Shown here: positions 50,940-59,953 of the stretch, one piece after another
Layout of the letters: each line of letters begins with the position of its first letter
Numbering within the stretch: the stretch's first letter is position 1
DNA from: Bacteroidales bacterium
GTDB lineage: Bacteria > Bacteroidota > Bacteroidia > Bacteroidales > UBA3824
Assembly (NCBI GenBank): GCA_016286055.1
Contig: JAEERW010000002.1
Span: 62,001-126,000, forward strand
Direction: 5' to 3'
DNA: 64,000 bases
Notes under the pieces: generated by a model
What the model was told of the DNA's origin: nothing
Seen by the model: only the letters and a program-made list of their open reading frames with translations
Database searches by the model: none
Position numbers and translations under genes: made by a program

Positions 50940-53089
50940 ACAAGAACGTACTTCAACACGATTATTACGACTGCGGAGCGGCGTGCCTCAAATCAATAGC
51001 GGCGCACTACAAACTTGATTTGTCGATAGCCCGCATACGTCAGTACGCCTGCACCGATATGCGCGGAACTAATGTTTTGGGAATGATAAAAGCGGCTGGA
51101 AAAATTGGATTCACCGCCAAGGGCGTAAAAGGTACAAAAGCCGCACTGCCAAACCTGCCGTTCCCCACTATCGCACACGTTGTCAGACAAATAGACGATG
51201 CCGTATTGTATCATTACGTGGTAATTTACGGCTACAAAAAAGGTGTGCTCAAAATAATGGACCCAGCCCTCGGACGCACCGAAAACGTTAAGGAAGAGGA
51301 CTTTTTGAAAGAGTGGTCGGGCGTGCTGATTCTTTTGCGTCCTTCGGAAAATTTCGAAACAGGCAAAAAACGTATTTCGGTGTTCACCCACCTCAAAAAC
51401 CTTGTGATTCCTCATCGCAAAGTATTGATACAGGCTATTATAGGAGCAATCTGCTTTACTGCGCTCGGACTTTCGATGTCGATATATATCGAAAAAATCA
51501 CCGACTATGTGCTTGTAGGCGGCAACACCAACTTACTCAACCTATTGGGACTCATAATGTTAGTATTGCTGATTTTGCAGTTTGCAATAGGCATTTTCCA
51601 AAATATGATGGCGCTGCGCACAGGTCAGATGATGGATGCGCAACTTATAATGGGTTATTACAAACACCTTCTGCAACTGCCGCAGCAGTTTTTCGATACA
51701 ATGCGTGTGGGCGAGATTATTTCAAGGGTAAACGATGCGTTTAATATCAGATATTTTATCAATTCTACCTCTATTAAAATGATAGTCAATGGATTGATAG
51801 TGATATTATCGTTTGGTATGATGTTTTTTTACCATTGGCGACTTGCGCTCATAATGCTTGCGGTTATACCGCTGTATGTTATAATATATTATATCACCGA
51901 CAAAGTAAACAAACGAGTGGAACGCAAGGTGATGGAAGATACCGCCTCGCTCGAAAGCCAGTTGGTGGAGTCGCTCAATGCTGTGCGAACCATAAAGCAG
52001 TACGGCATAGAGGATTACACCAACAACAAGACCGAAAACCGCTTTGTTAAGATGATGTACACCACTTACGGGTCGTCAAAAAATGTGGTCTTCTCAGAAA
52101 ACGCATCTATGTTCGTGTCGCGGCTGTTTACCATAATACTCTTGTGGACAGGTAGTTACTTTGTGCTCGGCGGCGACATTACGGCTGGCGAACTGATGTC
52201 GTTTTATGCTCTTGCAGGATATTTCACAGGGCCTATTTCCGAACTGATTAGTTCCAACAAGTCGTTCCGTGAGGCAGAAATCGCTGCCGACCGTCTGTTT
52301 GAAATCATCGACCTTGAACGCGAGGAAGCCACCGACAAGATTCCCCTCACCCGCGAAAACATTGGCGACATAGTCTTCTCCGACGTGTCGTTCACCTACG
52401 GCACACGCAAAAAGATTTTTGAAAAACTCAACCTCCGCATTGCCAAAGGCAGCACCACCGCCATCGTGGGCGAAAGCGGTTGCGGCAAAACCACCATCGC
52501 CAACCTTATCCAAAACCTCTATCCCCTCAACGAAGGTTCTATCTTTATCGGCGACCTCAAACTCAGCCACCTCTCCAACACCAGCATACGCAGTCTTATT
52601 TCCACTGTACCTCAGCAGATTACATTATTCTCGGGAACAATACTATCAAACATCGCCATTGGCGAATACTCACCCGATATTCCTAAAATTCAAGAAATTA
52701 TCAACCTTCTTGGACTCAACGACTTTGTGGAATCGCTGCCCGAAGGCTTGGAGACACTCGTGGGTGAAAACGGCTCAAAACTATCTGGTGGCGAAAAACA
52801 GCGTCTTGCCATAGCCCGAGCCATCTATAAAGACCCTGAAATATATATTTTCGACGAAGCCTCGTCGGCGCTCGACTCTATCGCCGAAAAATACGTTCTC
52901 AATGCCGTGCAAACCCTTCGTGCCAAAGGCAAAACCATCATCACCATAGCCCATCGCCTCAGCACCATCAAAAATTCCGACACCATTATAGTAATGTCGA
53001 AAGGCAAAATAATGGAACAAGGTGATTTTCAAACACTAATCAACAACAAAGGCGAGTTTTATAAGTTGTGGGAAAATCAGGTATTGTAG
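50936..53089 (+). CDS. Peptidase-containing (C39) ABC transporter
   Basis: A 717-residue fusion of protease, membrane domain and ATPase. The C39 peptidase (1-~135) has oxyanion Gln7, catalytic Cys13 in YYDCGAACL, His93 in YHYVVIYGY and Asp109 in IMDPALG, so all catalytic residues are present. The membrane domain with about six helices spans ~160-440. The ATPase has Walker A GESGCGKT near 512-519, signature LSGGEKQR near 615 and Walker [13 protein letters not shown] near 636. It should cut leaders after Gly-Gly and export the cores. It is the only such transporter in the window and directly follows the nine peptide genes. Confidence 0.95.
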   Translation: MNKNVLQHDYYDCGAACLKSIAAHYKLDLSIARIRQYACTDMRGTNVLGMIKAAGKIGFTAKGVKGTKAALPNLPFPTIAHVVRQIDDAVLYHYVVIYGYKKGVLKIMDPALGRTENVKEEDFLKEWSGVLILLRPSENFETGKKRISVFTHLKNLVIPHRKVLIQAIIGAICFTALGLSMSIYIEKITDYVLVGGNTNLLNLLGLIMLVLLILQFAIGIFQNMMALRTGQMMDAQLIMGYYKHLLQLPQQFFDTMRVGEIISRVNDAFNIRYFINSTSIKMIVNGLIVILSFGMMFFYHWRLALIMLAVIPLYVIIYYITDKVNKRVERKVMEDTASLESQLVESLNAVRTIKQYGIEDYTNNKTENRFVKMMYTTYGSSKNVVFSENASMFVSRLFTIILLWTGSYFVLGGDITAGELMSFYALAGYFTGPISELISSNKSFREAEIAADRLFEIIDLEREEATDKIPLTRENIGDIVFSDVSFTYGTRKKIFEKLNLRIAKGSTTAIVGESGCGKTTIANLIQNLYPLNEGSIFIGDLKLSHLSNTSIRSLISTVPQQITLFSGTILSNIAIGEYSPDIPKIQEIINLLGLNDFVESLPEGLETLVGENGSKLSGGEKQRLAIARAIYKDPEIYIFDEASSALDSIAEKYVLNAVQTLRAKGKTIITIAHRLSTIKNSDTIIVMSKGKIMEQGDFQTLINNKGEFYKLWENQVL

Positions 53090-53138
53090 ATTATCGCATT
53101 TTTTTTTCGCAACTGCGCACTATTCCCAAAAAAAACTA

Positions 53139-53146
53139 TACCTTTG
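53139..53146 (+). promoter_or_regulatory. Promoter -7 element of aspS (TACCTTTG)
   Basis: Exact TAnnTTTG match 36 bases before the aspS start. It excludes the longer frame that would begin at 53068, inside the transporter gene. Confidence 0.6.
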
Positions 53147-53181
53147 CATTTTACAAAAGAAAGTTTTTAAACAATTTAGAA

Positions 53182-54936
53182 ATGTACAGGACACACGATT
53201 GCGGACAACTGCGTATTGCAGACGTAGATAAAACCGTAACCCTCAGCGGATGGGTGCAGAGGGTTAGAAATCTTGGAGGTATGACATTTGTTGACCTCCG
53301 CGACAGATACGGTATCACCCAATTAGTTTTTAATATGGAAACCAACGCCGAACTTTGCGAACGCGCAAGAAAACTCGGCCGCGAATTTGTTATCCAAGCC
53401 ATCGGAACGGTAACTGAGCGAACAAGCAAAAACAAAGACCTGCCTACTGGCGATATAGAAATTACTGTAAACCAATTAAATATACTCAACAAGTCTGATG
53501 TTCCGCCTTTCACTATTGAAGACAACACCGACGGCGGCGAAGACCTTTTGATGAAATACCGCTACCTCGACATCCGCCGCAAACCCATCATTTCGGGATT
53601 GCTGATGCGCCACAAAATGAGCCTCGAAGTAAGAAAATACCTCGACGCACAAGGATTTATGGAGGTGGAAACGCCGGTGCTCATCAATTCAAGCCCTGAG
53701 GGCGCAAGAGACTATGTAGTGCCTTCTCGACTTCATCACGGTGAGTTTTACGCACTTCCGCAGAGTCCACAGCAGTACAAACAGTTATTGATGGTGGCAG
53801 GTGTGGACAAATATTACCAGATAGCAAAATGTTTTCGCGACGAAGACCTCCGTGCCGACCGTCAGCCCGAATTTACCCAGATCGACTGCGAGATGAGTTT
53901 TGTTGAGCAAGAAGATATTTTGCAAATATTTGAAGGTCTTGCTAAACACCTTTTCAAAGAGGTTAAGGGCATAGATATGAATTATCAGTTTCCCCGTATG
54001 GTTTGGCAAGACGCTATGGAACAGTACGGTAGCGACAAGCCCGACATCCGTTTTGGAATGAAAATCCACGACGTTACCGCCGAGGTTAAAGGTCATGGGT
54101 TCAAAGTTTTTGACGATGCCGAATATGTATGCGCCATTGCAGTTGGCGGATGTGCCAACTATTCGCGTAAACAAACCGACGAACTTACAGAATGGGTAAA
54201 ACGTCCTCAGGTTGGTGCCAAAGGTCTTGTTTTCATCAAATACAATGAAGACGGCACAGTAAAATCATCGGTTGACAAATTTTACACTCCCGAGCAACTC
54301 ACCGAGATTGCCAAAAAAGCCGGAGCAGGCACAGGCGACCTCGTTCTTATACTCTGTGGCAAAAAGATGCCTATCCTCAACGCAATGGGAACTCTCCGTA
54401 TTGAAATGGGCAACCGCCTCGGACTCAGAGACAAAAACATTTTCGCACCCCTTTGGGTTATCGACTTCCCTCTATTTGAATGGGACGACGAAACTCAGCG
54501 TTTCTACGCTATGCACCACCCCTTCACCTCGCCCAAGAAAGAGGACATCGCGCTTTTGGATACCGACCCCGGAAAAGTTCGCGCCAACGCATACGACCTC
54601 GTTATCAACGGCACAGAGGTTGGTGGCGGCTCAATCCGTATACACGACTCGCAGTTGCAAGTTAAGATGTTCAACCTTCTCGGCTTCACCCAAGAACGCG
54701 CACAGAGCAACTTCGGCTGCCTAATCAACGCATTCAAATTTGGTGCGCCTCCTCACGGCGGTCTCGCCTTCGGATTAGACCGTTGGGTAGCAATCATGTA
54801 CGGCTGCGACTCTATCAAAGACGTTATCGCATTCCCCAAAAACAATGCGGCACGCGACATCATGATGGGTGCTCCGTCGCTCATTGCTCCCGAACAGTTA
54901 GACGAACTTTCACTCGCTATAACCCCTGAAAAATAA
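53182..54936 (+). CDS. aspS: Aspartyl-tRNA synthetase
   Basis: A 584-residue class II synthetase. The N-terminal OB-fold anticodon-binding domain begins [20 protein letters not shown] with [16 protein letters not shown]. The class II core follows with motif 2 [20 protein letters not shown], the bacterial GAD insertion (about 290-420), and motif 3 [13 protein letters not shown] near the end. Normal bacterial length. The promoter at 53139 and the alignment of the N-terminus fix the start. The next gene starts 1 base after the stop. Confidence 0.97.
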   Translation: MYRTHDCGQLRIADVDKTVTLSGWVQRVRNLGGMTFVDLRDRYGITQLVFNMETNAELCERARKLGREFVIQAIGTVTERTSKNKDLPTGDIEITVNQLNILNKSDVPPFTIEDNTDGGEDLLMKYRYLDIRRKPIISGLLMRHKMSLEVRKYLDAQGFMEVETPVLINSSPEGARDYVVPSRLHHGEFYALPQSPQQYKQLLMVAGVDKYYQIAKCFRDEDLRADRQPEFTQIDCEMSFVEQEDILQIFEGLAKHLFKEVKGIDMNYQFPRMVWQDAMEQYGSDKPDIRFGMKIHDVTAEVKGHGFKVFDDAEYVCAIAVGGCANYSRKQTDELTEWVKRPQVGAKGLVFIKYNEDGTVKSSVDKFYTPEQLTEIAKKAGAGTGDLVLILCGKKMPILNAMGTLRIEMGNRLGLRDKNIFAPLWVIDFPLFEWDDETQRFYAMHHPFTSPKKEDIALLDTDPGKVRANAYDLVINGTEVGGGSIRIHDSQLQVKMFNLLGFTQERAQSNFGCLINAFKFGAPPHGGLAFGLDRWVAIMYGCDSIKDVIAFPKNNAARDIMMGAPSLIAPEQLDELSLAITPEK

Positions 54937-54937
54937 T

Positions 54938-55279
54938 ATGGCAAGCAACGAACAAACAACAAAAGCACTACTCACAGCAATGGCTCAGGCCTGCGAAAAC
55001 ATCATTGCAGTTGCCTCGCCGTTTGCTGCGGCGTGCGATTTTGCCAACCAAGAAAACGCGGCAGACAATATCTACATGAACCTCGTGATTATCAGCGAAC
55101 TCTACGCCAAAAACGATGACGATACCAAGGCTCGTCTCGCCACTGTTAATTGGACAGAAATCAAGCGAAATATAGACATCGTTACCGCAGACTACAAAAA
55201 CGCCGACCAGAAGGTTTTGTTCTATGTTTCAAAATCGCTGATACCAAGGCTAAAAGACCGTATCGACGAACTAATCTAA
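54938..55279 (+). CDS. Hypothetical helical protein downstream of aspS
   Basis: A 113-residue soluble protein, probably all-helical, with no signal peptide. Features: an Ala-rich first half (LLTAMAQACENIIAVASPFAAAC) and a Lys/Arg-rich last part ending LIPRLKDRIDELI. No family recognised. Its position one base after aspS and 12 bases before the metallo-hydrolase gene makes it a genuine operon member. Confidence 0.65.
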   Translation: MASNEQTTKALLTAMAQACENIIAVASPFAAACDFANQENAADNIYMNLVIISELYAKNDDDTKARLATVNWTEIKRNIDIVTADYKNADQKVLFYVSKSLIPRLKDRIDELI

Positions 55280-55291
55280 CCCACCCCCAAA

Positions 55292-55957
55292 ATGCAGATA
55301 GAAGTTTTCAGATTCAACGACATTGCTGTTAACACTTATGTGCTGTCTGACAACGGCAAATGCGCTATTGTAGACCCTGGTTGCCATACCGAAAAAGAGC
55401 AGCAGACTCTCTGCAATCATATCGACTCAAAAGGTTACCAGCCGCAGTTTATTATCAACACGCACTGCCACTGCGACCATATTGTTGGTGTACAGTTTGT
55501 TAAGGAGCATTACAATATTCCGTTTATTGCAAATCCTGCCGATCAATATTGGCTTGATAATGCCGCTGAAACAGGAATCCGTTGGGGATGGTACGATGTG
55601 GTAGCACCCGTAATCGACAAACCTTCTAACGATGGCGACACTTTTAAATTGGGTAACGCCGAACTCAAAGTGATGCACACGCCGGGACACTCACGCGGTC
55701 AGCAAGCAATTTATTCCGAAAAAGATAAATTTGTGATAGTTGGCGACACCATTTTCAAGGGCACAATTGGACGCACCGACCTTGCCGATGGAAATCTCGA
55801 CGACCTAATGGACAGCATCAAAAACAAGATAATCCCCCTTGGTGGCGATTATACTATTTTCCCAGGACATGGGCCTATTACCAAAATAAGCATAGAGGTA
55901 AGAGAAAATCCGTTTCTGAGCTTCTTTGGAGAAGATTTGGTGATGGATAATATGTAA
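55292..55957 (+). CDS. Metallo-beta-lactamase-fold hydrolase (glyoxalase II-like)
   Basis: A 221-residue hydrolase. The metal-binding motif THCHCDHIVG is the classical HxHxDH. Further ligands are in HTPGHSRGQQAIY, VIVGDTIFKGTIGRTDL and FPGHGP, all in proper order for two-metal hydrolases. It is shorter than true glyoxalase II, which has a C-terminal helical domain, so substrate assignment to S-lactoylglutathione would be unsafe. Third gene of the aspS operon. A GCGTTG/CAACGC hairpin without U-tract lies 20 bases after it. Confidence 0.88.
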   Translation: MQIEVFRFNDIAVNTYVLSDNGKCAIVDPGCHTEKEQQTLCNHIDSKGYQPQFIINTHCHCDHIVGVQFVKEHYNIPFIANPADQYWLDNAAETGIRWGWYDVVAPVIDKPSNDGDTFKLGNAELKVMHTPGHSRGQQAIYSEKDKFVIVGDTIFKGTIGRTDLADGNLDDLMDSIKNKIIPLGGDYTIFPGHGPITKISIEVRENPFLSFFGEDLVMDNM

Positions 55958-55977
55958 AAAATTGCTATTAAAGGGAA

Positions 55978-55994
55978 GCGTTGACACGCAACGC
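55978..55994. repeat. Small palindrome GCGTTG-ACACG-CAACGC
   Basis: A perfect 6-bp stem at the junction of two convergent genes, within a GGAAGCG...CGCCCCTAC context. It lacks a T-run on either strand, so it is not a clear terminator; it resembles dispersed palindromic repeats. Confidence 0.4.
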
Positions 55995-55996
55995 CC

Positions 55997-57253
55997 CTAC
56001 TCACCATAAATCAATGTTATATTTCCTTCGCTGGTGTAATACTCTCCGTTTACGAATGTGTAGGCGGCTTTGTAGACGTATACTCCGGCTGAGAGTTTGC
56101 CTCCGTTGTAATAGCCGTTCCATCCAAACGAAGGATTATTGCTCGAGAATACCTCCTTGCCAGCCTTGCTGTATATCCTAAGGCTGTAACGGTCAATCAT
56201 ATTAATGTCGCCTTTGGGCAAAAATGGAGCAAATTTTGGTTGCCCTCCACCAAAGCCGTCGGTAGCACCAGATACCGAGGCGTATAATGCGTTGGGGAAC
56301 GATATAGAGTACTCAGGCACAGTAACTTCGATAGATTCGTTGATAGTGTCGGCACAAAACTGATTGCTAACAATTAAGCTTAGAGTAAAGTTACCTGCAC
56401 TTTTGTAAGTATGTGCAGCCTTGGTAGATACGCTTAAAGCATCGTCACCGAAAAGCCATTTTATGTGCGAAGCGTCTTGTACATTGCGAGCCTCCACAAT
56501 CATAGGCGAATTTACACGCGCCTTAGTGTGGGCAATATCCGCCTTGGGCATAGGATTGATGGTTACAGTTTGAGCCGAAACCTTTGATTTTGTGCCTTTT
56601 ACAGTTTTTAGAGTAACGTAATAAGTACCTGCTGCGCGGTATGAGGCAGTGGCATTGTAATCGTAAGATGTAGAGCCGTTGCCAAAGTTCCAAACGCAAT
56701 AGTCAACGTTTTTAGAACGATTTACAAACCTTACAGTGCTTGGCGAACAAGCGTCAGGTATTTCGGCTACAAAATCGGCAGAAAAATCCAAATCAACCTT
56801 GGGTTCAGAATTATCTTCCGCCAACTGAGATTCGGCGATATATTGAACATTAACTTCGGTATCGTAGCAAGTTTCAGTATTCGGCTGTGCAAAATTATTA
56901 TTGTCAATTACCTGAATTCTATTATTTTCGGAAGTCGACGACGAACCATTGCCACGTTGAACGGGTATATCCTTTATAATCACCTTTCGTTGCGATGCCG
57001 AAATGGTGTTTGCACTCTCTTGGATGCTGCTGATAGTGATAGGCTCAGTGTTGCGGTCGGCAATGCCAAAATACAATGCCGTTGACAACACAGCTATTGC
57101 AGCTGCGGTATAATATATGTTCAATCTTTTGGGATAGAACTTAAAAAAACTTTTGAACGCCACCTCGCGGCTGATATTGCTCCACGCATCTTCGGGCGGG
57201 GCTGATTCAAAGTTTTCAAATGCGTTTTTAAATAAATCTTCGGGACTATTCAT
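55997..57253 (-). CDS. Membrane-anchored protein with PKD domains and gliding-type C-terminal domain, coded with an ECF sigma factor
   Basis: A 418-residue protein. Residues 1-43 are a cytoplasmic segment (SPEDLFKNAFENFESAPPEDAW), of the kind seen at the start of Bacteroidota anti-sigma-like proteins. One membrane helix lies at ~47-66 (IYYTAAAIAVLSTALYFG). Two PKD-like Ig modules follow at ~155-320 (VWNFGNGSTSYDYNATASYRAAGTYYVTL; IKWLFGDDALSV). Residues ~330-418 match the gliding-motility-associated (type B) C-terminal domain: LRIYSKAGKEVF, WNGYYNGGKLSAGVYVYKA, GNITLIYGE. There is no cleavable signal peptide. It overlaps the sigma gene by 8 bases. Confidence 0.8.
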   Translation of the reverse strand: MNSPEDLFKNAFENFESAPPEDAWSNISREVAFKSFFKFYPKRLNIYYTAAAIAVLSTALYFGIADRNTEPITISSIQESANTISASQRKVIIKDIPVQRGNGSSSTSENNRIQVIDNNNFAQPNTETCYDTEVNVQYIAESQLAEDNSEPKVDLDFSADFVAEIPDACSPSTVRFVNRSKNVDYCVWNFGNGSTSYDYNATASYRAAGTYYVTLKTVKGTKSKVSAQTVTINPMPKADIAHTKARVNSPMIVEARNVQDASHIKWLFGDDALSVSTKAAHTYKSAGNFTLSLIVSNQFCADTINESIEVTVPEYSISFPNALYASVSGATDGFGGGQPKFAPFLPKGDINMIDRYSLRIYSKAGKEVFSSNNPSFGWNGYYNGGKLSAGVYVYKAAYTFVNGEYYTSEGNITLIYGE

Positions 57254-57797
57254 CTCTGCCTCCCATTTTTTGTAGTTTGTTTAGCTCTTTAATTATAAAT
57301 TTCCGCGCTCTCAAAAACTGCGTTTTGCTTGTATTGATATCAATACCAAGCATTTCGGCTATCTCTCTGTGTTTTAGACCTTCCACAGCAAAGAGGTTAA
57401 ACACCATCTTGTATCCCTGCGGCAGGCGGTTGATAACACCGAGAAGTTCTTCGCGGGTAAAATCCGCACGGTCGAAACTTTCGTCTTCGGCGGGTATGTC
57501 GTACATCTCGTCCACGTCGTAGTTGTGACGGTGACGAAGATTTTTGTGATAATTGGTTATGGCTGTGTTGATAACAATACGTTTCATCCAACCTTCAAAA
57601 GAGCCTTGTGCGGAATAATCTTTAACGTTGAGAAAAATTTTCACAAACGCTTCTTGCAGAATATCCTGAGCAGCGGGGCGGTCGGGGGCATAACGCAGAC
57701 AAATACCCATTAAAACCGCGGCGTACTTTTTGTAAAGTTCCTTCTGCGCTGCGGGCTCGCCTTGTATGCATCTTCGTATAAGTAGTTCATCAACCAT
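57246..57797 (-). CDS. ECF-type RNA polymerase sigma factor
   Basis: A 183-residue sigma-70 family protein. Region 2: PAAQKELYKKYAAVLMGICLRY, then AQDILQEAFVKIFLNVKDY and GWMKRIVINTAITNYHKN. Region 4: LPQGYKMVFNLFAVEGLKHREIAEML, then DINTSKTQFLRARKFI. It overlaps the PKD/gliding-type membrane protein, which by position and N-terminus is a candidate for its control. A TAATTTTG promoter element lies 24 bases upstream. Confidence 0.92.
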   Translation of the reverse strand: MVDELLIRRCIQGEPAAQKELYKKYAAVLMGICLRYAPDRPAAQDILQEAFVKIFLNVKDYSAQGSFEGWMKRIVINTAITNYHKNLRHRHNYDVDEMYDIPAEDESFDRADFTREELLGVINRLPQGYKMVFNLFAVEGLKHREIAEMLGIDINTSKTQFLRARKFIIKELNKLQKMGGRDE

Positions 57798-57820
57798 AAC
57801 GTTGTCTTAGTTTAAGACCA

Positions 57821-57828
57821 CAAAATTA
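57821..57828 (-). promoter_or_regulatory. Promoter -7 element of the ECF sigma operon (TAATTTTG)
   Basis: Exact TAnnTTTG match on the complement, 24 bases upstream of the sigma-factor start. Confidence 0.55.
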
Positions 57829-57895
57829 ATGAATTGGTTGCAGAGGTGGAGGAAAAAGTTAAAAAAAACTATCAAGCAGAAGCCAAATCCTCTAA

Positions 57896-58723
57896 CTATT
57901 TCAGCACAATAGATTCGCTTCTTACCTCGCGTTCCATAAACACCGAAGCAGAGCGGTTGAATAGTGTGCTGTCGTCGGTGGTGAAATATCTGATAGATGA
58001 ATTTTTGGATAATCGGGCATCCATATCGGGATGACGGCAGAGATAATCGCGTAGGCTCTGCGCCACAATTTCGTTTTGCTTAACTATTGAAACACCGGCA
58101 GGCAAAAATTTTTTGAAACTATTGATTAGCAGCGGATAATGAGTGCAACCAAGCACAATGGTGTCGATATCAGCATCTTGTGCAAAAAGTGAGTCGGTGT
58201 ATTTCTTAACAAAATAGTCGGCACCCGGAGTGTCGATTTCATTGTTTTCTACTATTGGCACAAGCAACGGGCACGCCTGCTGATACACCTTTATATTAGG
58301 AAAAAGTTTTGCGGTTTCTAAAATATACGACTGCGAGTTTACTGTGCCGGCAGTGCCAAGCACGCCCACCTTGTTGGTTTTGGTAATGTTACCGAGCATT
58401 TCGGCAGTGGGGCGTATTATGCCGAGAACGCGGTTTTGAGGGCATTCTTTGGCAATATAATCTTGCTGAATAGTGCGGAGAGCCTTGGCAGAGGCGGTGT
58501 TGCAGGCAAGCACCACAAGCGGACAGCCGAGTTCAAAAAGTTTTTTTACAGCCTGCAAAGTGTAATTATAAACAGTGGCAAACGAACGCGAACCATATGG
58601 AGCACGGGCATTGTCGCCAAGGAAAACATAGTCGTAGCCAGGCATAAGTTCCACAATCTTTTTGAGGATAGTGAGACCGCCGAAACCCGAATCAAAAACT
58701 CCTATCGGTGCAAATTTGCTCAT
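57896..58723 (-). CDS. murI: Glutamate racemase
   Basis: A 275-residue enzyme making D-glutamate for peptidoglycan. IGVFDSGFGGLTILK opens the first domain. The two catalytic Cys are in VLACNTASAKALR and VLGCTHYPLLI. GDNARAPYGSRS and GVLGTAGTVNS are further conserved segments. Normal length. It follows two ompH genes and bamA in the same direction, an arrangement conserved in Bacteroidales, although a terminator-like hairpin lies between ompH and murI. Confidence 0.96.
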   Translation of the reverse strand: MSKFAPIGVFDSGFGGLTILKKIVELMPGYDYVFLGDNARAPYGSRSFATVYNYTLQAVKKLFELGCPLVVLACNTASAKALRTIQQDYIAKECPQNRVLGIIRPTAEMLGNITKTNKVGVLGTAGTVNSQSYILETAKLFPNIKVYQQACPLLVPIVENNEIDTPGADYFVKKYTDSLFAQDADIDTIVLGCTHYPLLINSFKKFLPAGVSIVKQNEIVAQSLRDYLCRHPDMDARLSKNSSIRYFTTDDSTLFNRSASVFMEREVRSESIVLK

Positions 58724-58737
58724 CTACAATATAATAA

Positions 58738-58770
58738 GGGGAACAAGACAGACACACTGCCTTATTCCCC
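58738..58770 (-). terminator. Possible terminator between ompH and murI
   Basis: On the minus strand GGGGAA pairs with TTCCCC, with further AAG/CTT and CAG/CTG pairs inside, followed by TTATTAT. The U-tract is weak, so read-through into murI is possible. Confidence 0.45.
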
Positions 58771-58792
58771 GATGGTTTACAATATTTTACAA

Positions 58793-59317
58793 TTAGATAC
58801 CGAGTTCTTTTTTCACAGCGCTTGTGAGGTCGGTGCTGAGTTCGGTATTGATAAAGAGCACACCGTTTTTGTCGAAAATGTAGATGTAGCCTCCTGTTGT
58901 AGCCACCTTCTTAACTGCATTGTCGATCTTGTCCATAATAGGTGCGTAGAGTTCTTTCTGTTTGTTCTGGAGCGAAACCTGTGCATTTTGCTCAAATTTT
59001 TGGATACGTTCTTGCAACTGCATGATTTCTTGGTATTTATCGGCTTTAATAGCCTCACTCCATTTTTCTACTGCCTGAGGTGCAAGGTTTTCGTTTTCTT
59101 GAAAAGCCTGAACTTTGGCCTGATACTCCTGACCCATAGCCTGATACTGAGAGTCGAATTTTTTAGATTCGTTTTCTAATGCAGTTTGAGCGGCCTTAGT
59201 ATCGGGAAGGGCTTGTATAATGGCCTCGCTGTCGATATGTCCGAATTTTTGTGCCGAAACGCTTTGTACGCCGCACAATGTGATTAACGAAATTGCTAAT
59301 GCTATGATCTTTTTCAT
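58793..59317 (-). CDS. OmpH/Skp-family periplasmic chaperone (second copy)
   Basis: A 174-residue protein with a signal peptide (1-22, SVSAQ). The mature part begins KFGHIDSEAIIQALPDTKAAQ and continues as a long charged coiled coil (AMGQEYQAKVQAFQENENLA; MQLQERIQKFEQNAQVSLQNK), then returns to a short beta segment (GGYIYIFDKNGVLFIN). This is the Skp jellyfish design that holds unfolded outer-membrane proteins. It starts 21 bases after the first copy. Confidence 0.9.
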   Translation of the reverse strand: MKKIIALAISLITLCGVQSVSAQKFGHIDSEAIIQALPDTKAAQTALENESKKFDSQYQAMGQEYQAKVQAFQENENLAPQAVEKWSEAIKADKYQEIMQLQERIQKFEQNAQVSLQNKQKELYAPIMDKIDNAVKKVATTGGYIYIFDKNGVLFINTELSTDLTSAVKKELGI

Positions 59318-59338
59318 CTTCGAAATTATAAGTAATTG

Positions 59339-59842
59339 TTATTTAATAATTTTGTTCAAAACTTCATCGGATTCGTCGTACTTTTCGTTGGCGTAAATGA
59401 TGTCGCCGGTCACCTTGTCGAAAATATAGTCGTAACCAGCGTCGGCAGCTACGCTTTTGAGAGCGTTGTACACATTGTCTTGGATGGGTTTGATAAGTTC
59501 CTGACGTTTTTTGGCGAGTTCGCCATTGGAGCCGAAGTATTTTTTCTGAAGGTCTTTGGCCTCTTTTTCCTTGGCTATGATTTCGTCCTCGCGTTTCTGC
59601 TTGGTGGCGTCGGGAAGGATGTCAACTTCGGCCTGATACTTTTTGTACATTTCGTCGAGTTCGTTGAATTTTTTCTCCACCTCGGTCTGCCAGTCTTTCG
59701 AGAGGTTGTCTAACTTGGTTTGCGCCTGTTGGTATGCCGGAATTTTACCCAAGATATATTCGGTGTCAACGTGTGCGAATTTCTGCGCAAATGTGGTGCC
59801 GCAAACAAGAGCAGCAACTAAGAGTAAAAATAATCTTTTCAT
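59339..59842 (-). CDS. OmpH/Skp-family periplasmic chaperone (first copy)
   Basis: A 167-residue protein. I start it at MKRLFLLLVAALVCGTTFAQ; a start three codons earlier is possible. The mature part begins KFAHVDTEYILGKIPAYQQAQ, followed by the coiled coil (EVEKKFNELDEMYKKYQAEV) and an end segment AGYDYIFDKVTGDIIYAN. It is a paralogue of the next gene and works with BamA in outer-membrane protein assembly. Confidence 0.9.
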   Translation of the reverse strand: MKRLFLLLVAALVCGTTFAQKFAHVDTEYILGKIPAYQQAQTKLDNLSKDWQTEVEKKFNELDEMYKKYQAEVDILPDATKQKREDEIIAKEKEAKDLQKKYFGSNGELAKKRQELIKPIQDNVYNALKSVAADAGYDYIFDKVTGDIIYANEKYDESDEVLNKIIK

Positions 59843-59953
59843 ATTCGTCAAATTTTTGTGGTTATAAAAAACTGTTTTATTCTATTGTTGTTTTATTTAA
59901 CGGTTTTAGTAATCCTTTAGGCGTTAAAAACTATGTTATTAAGTTAAAAAATA

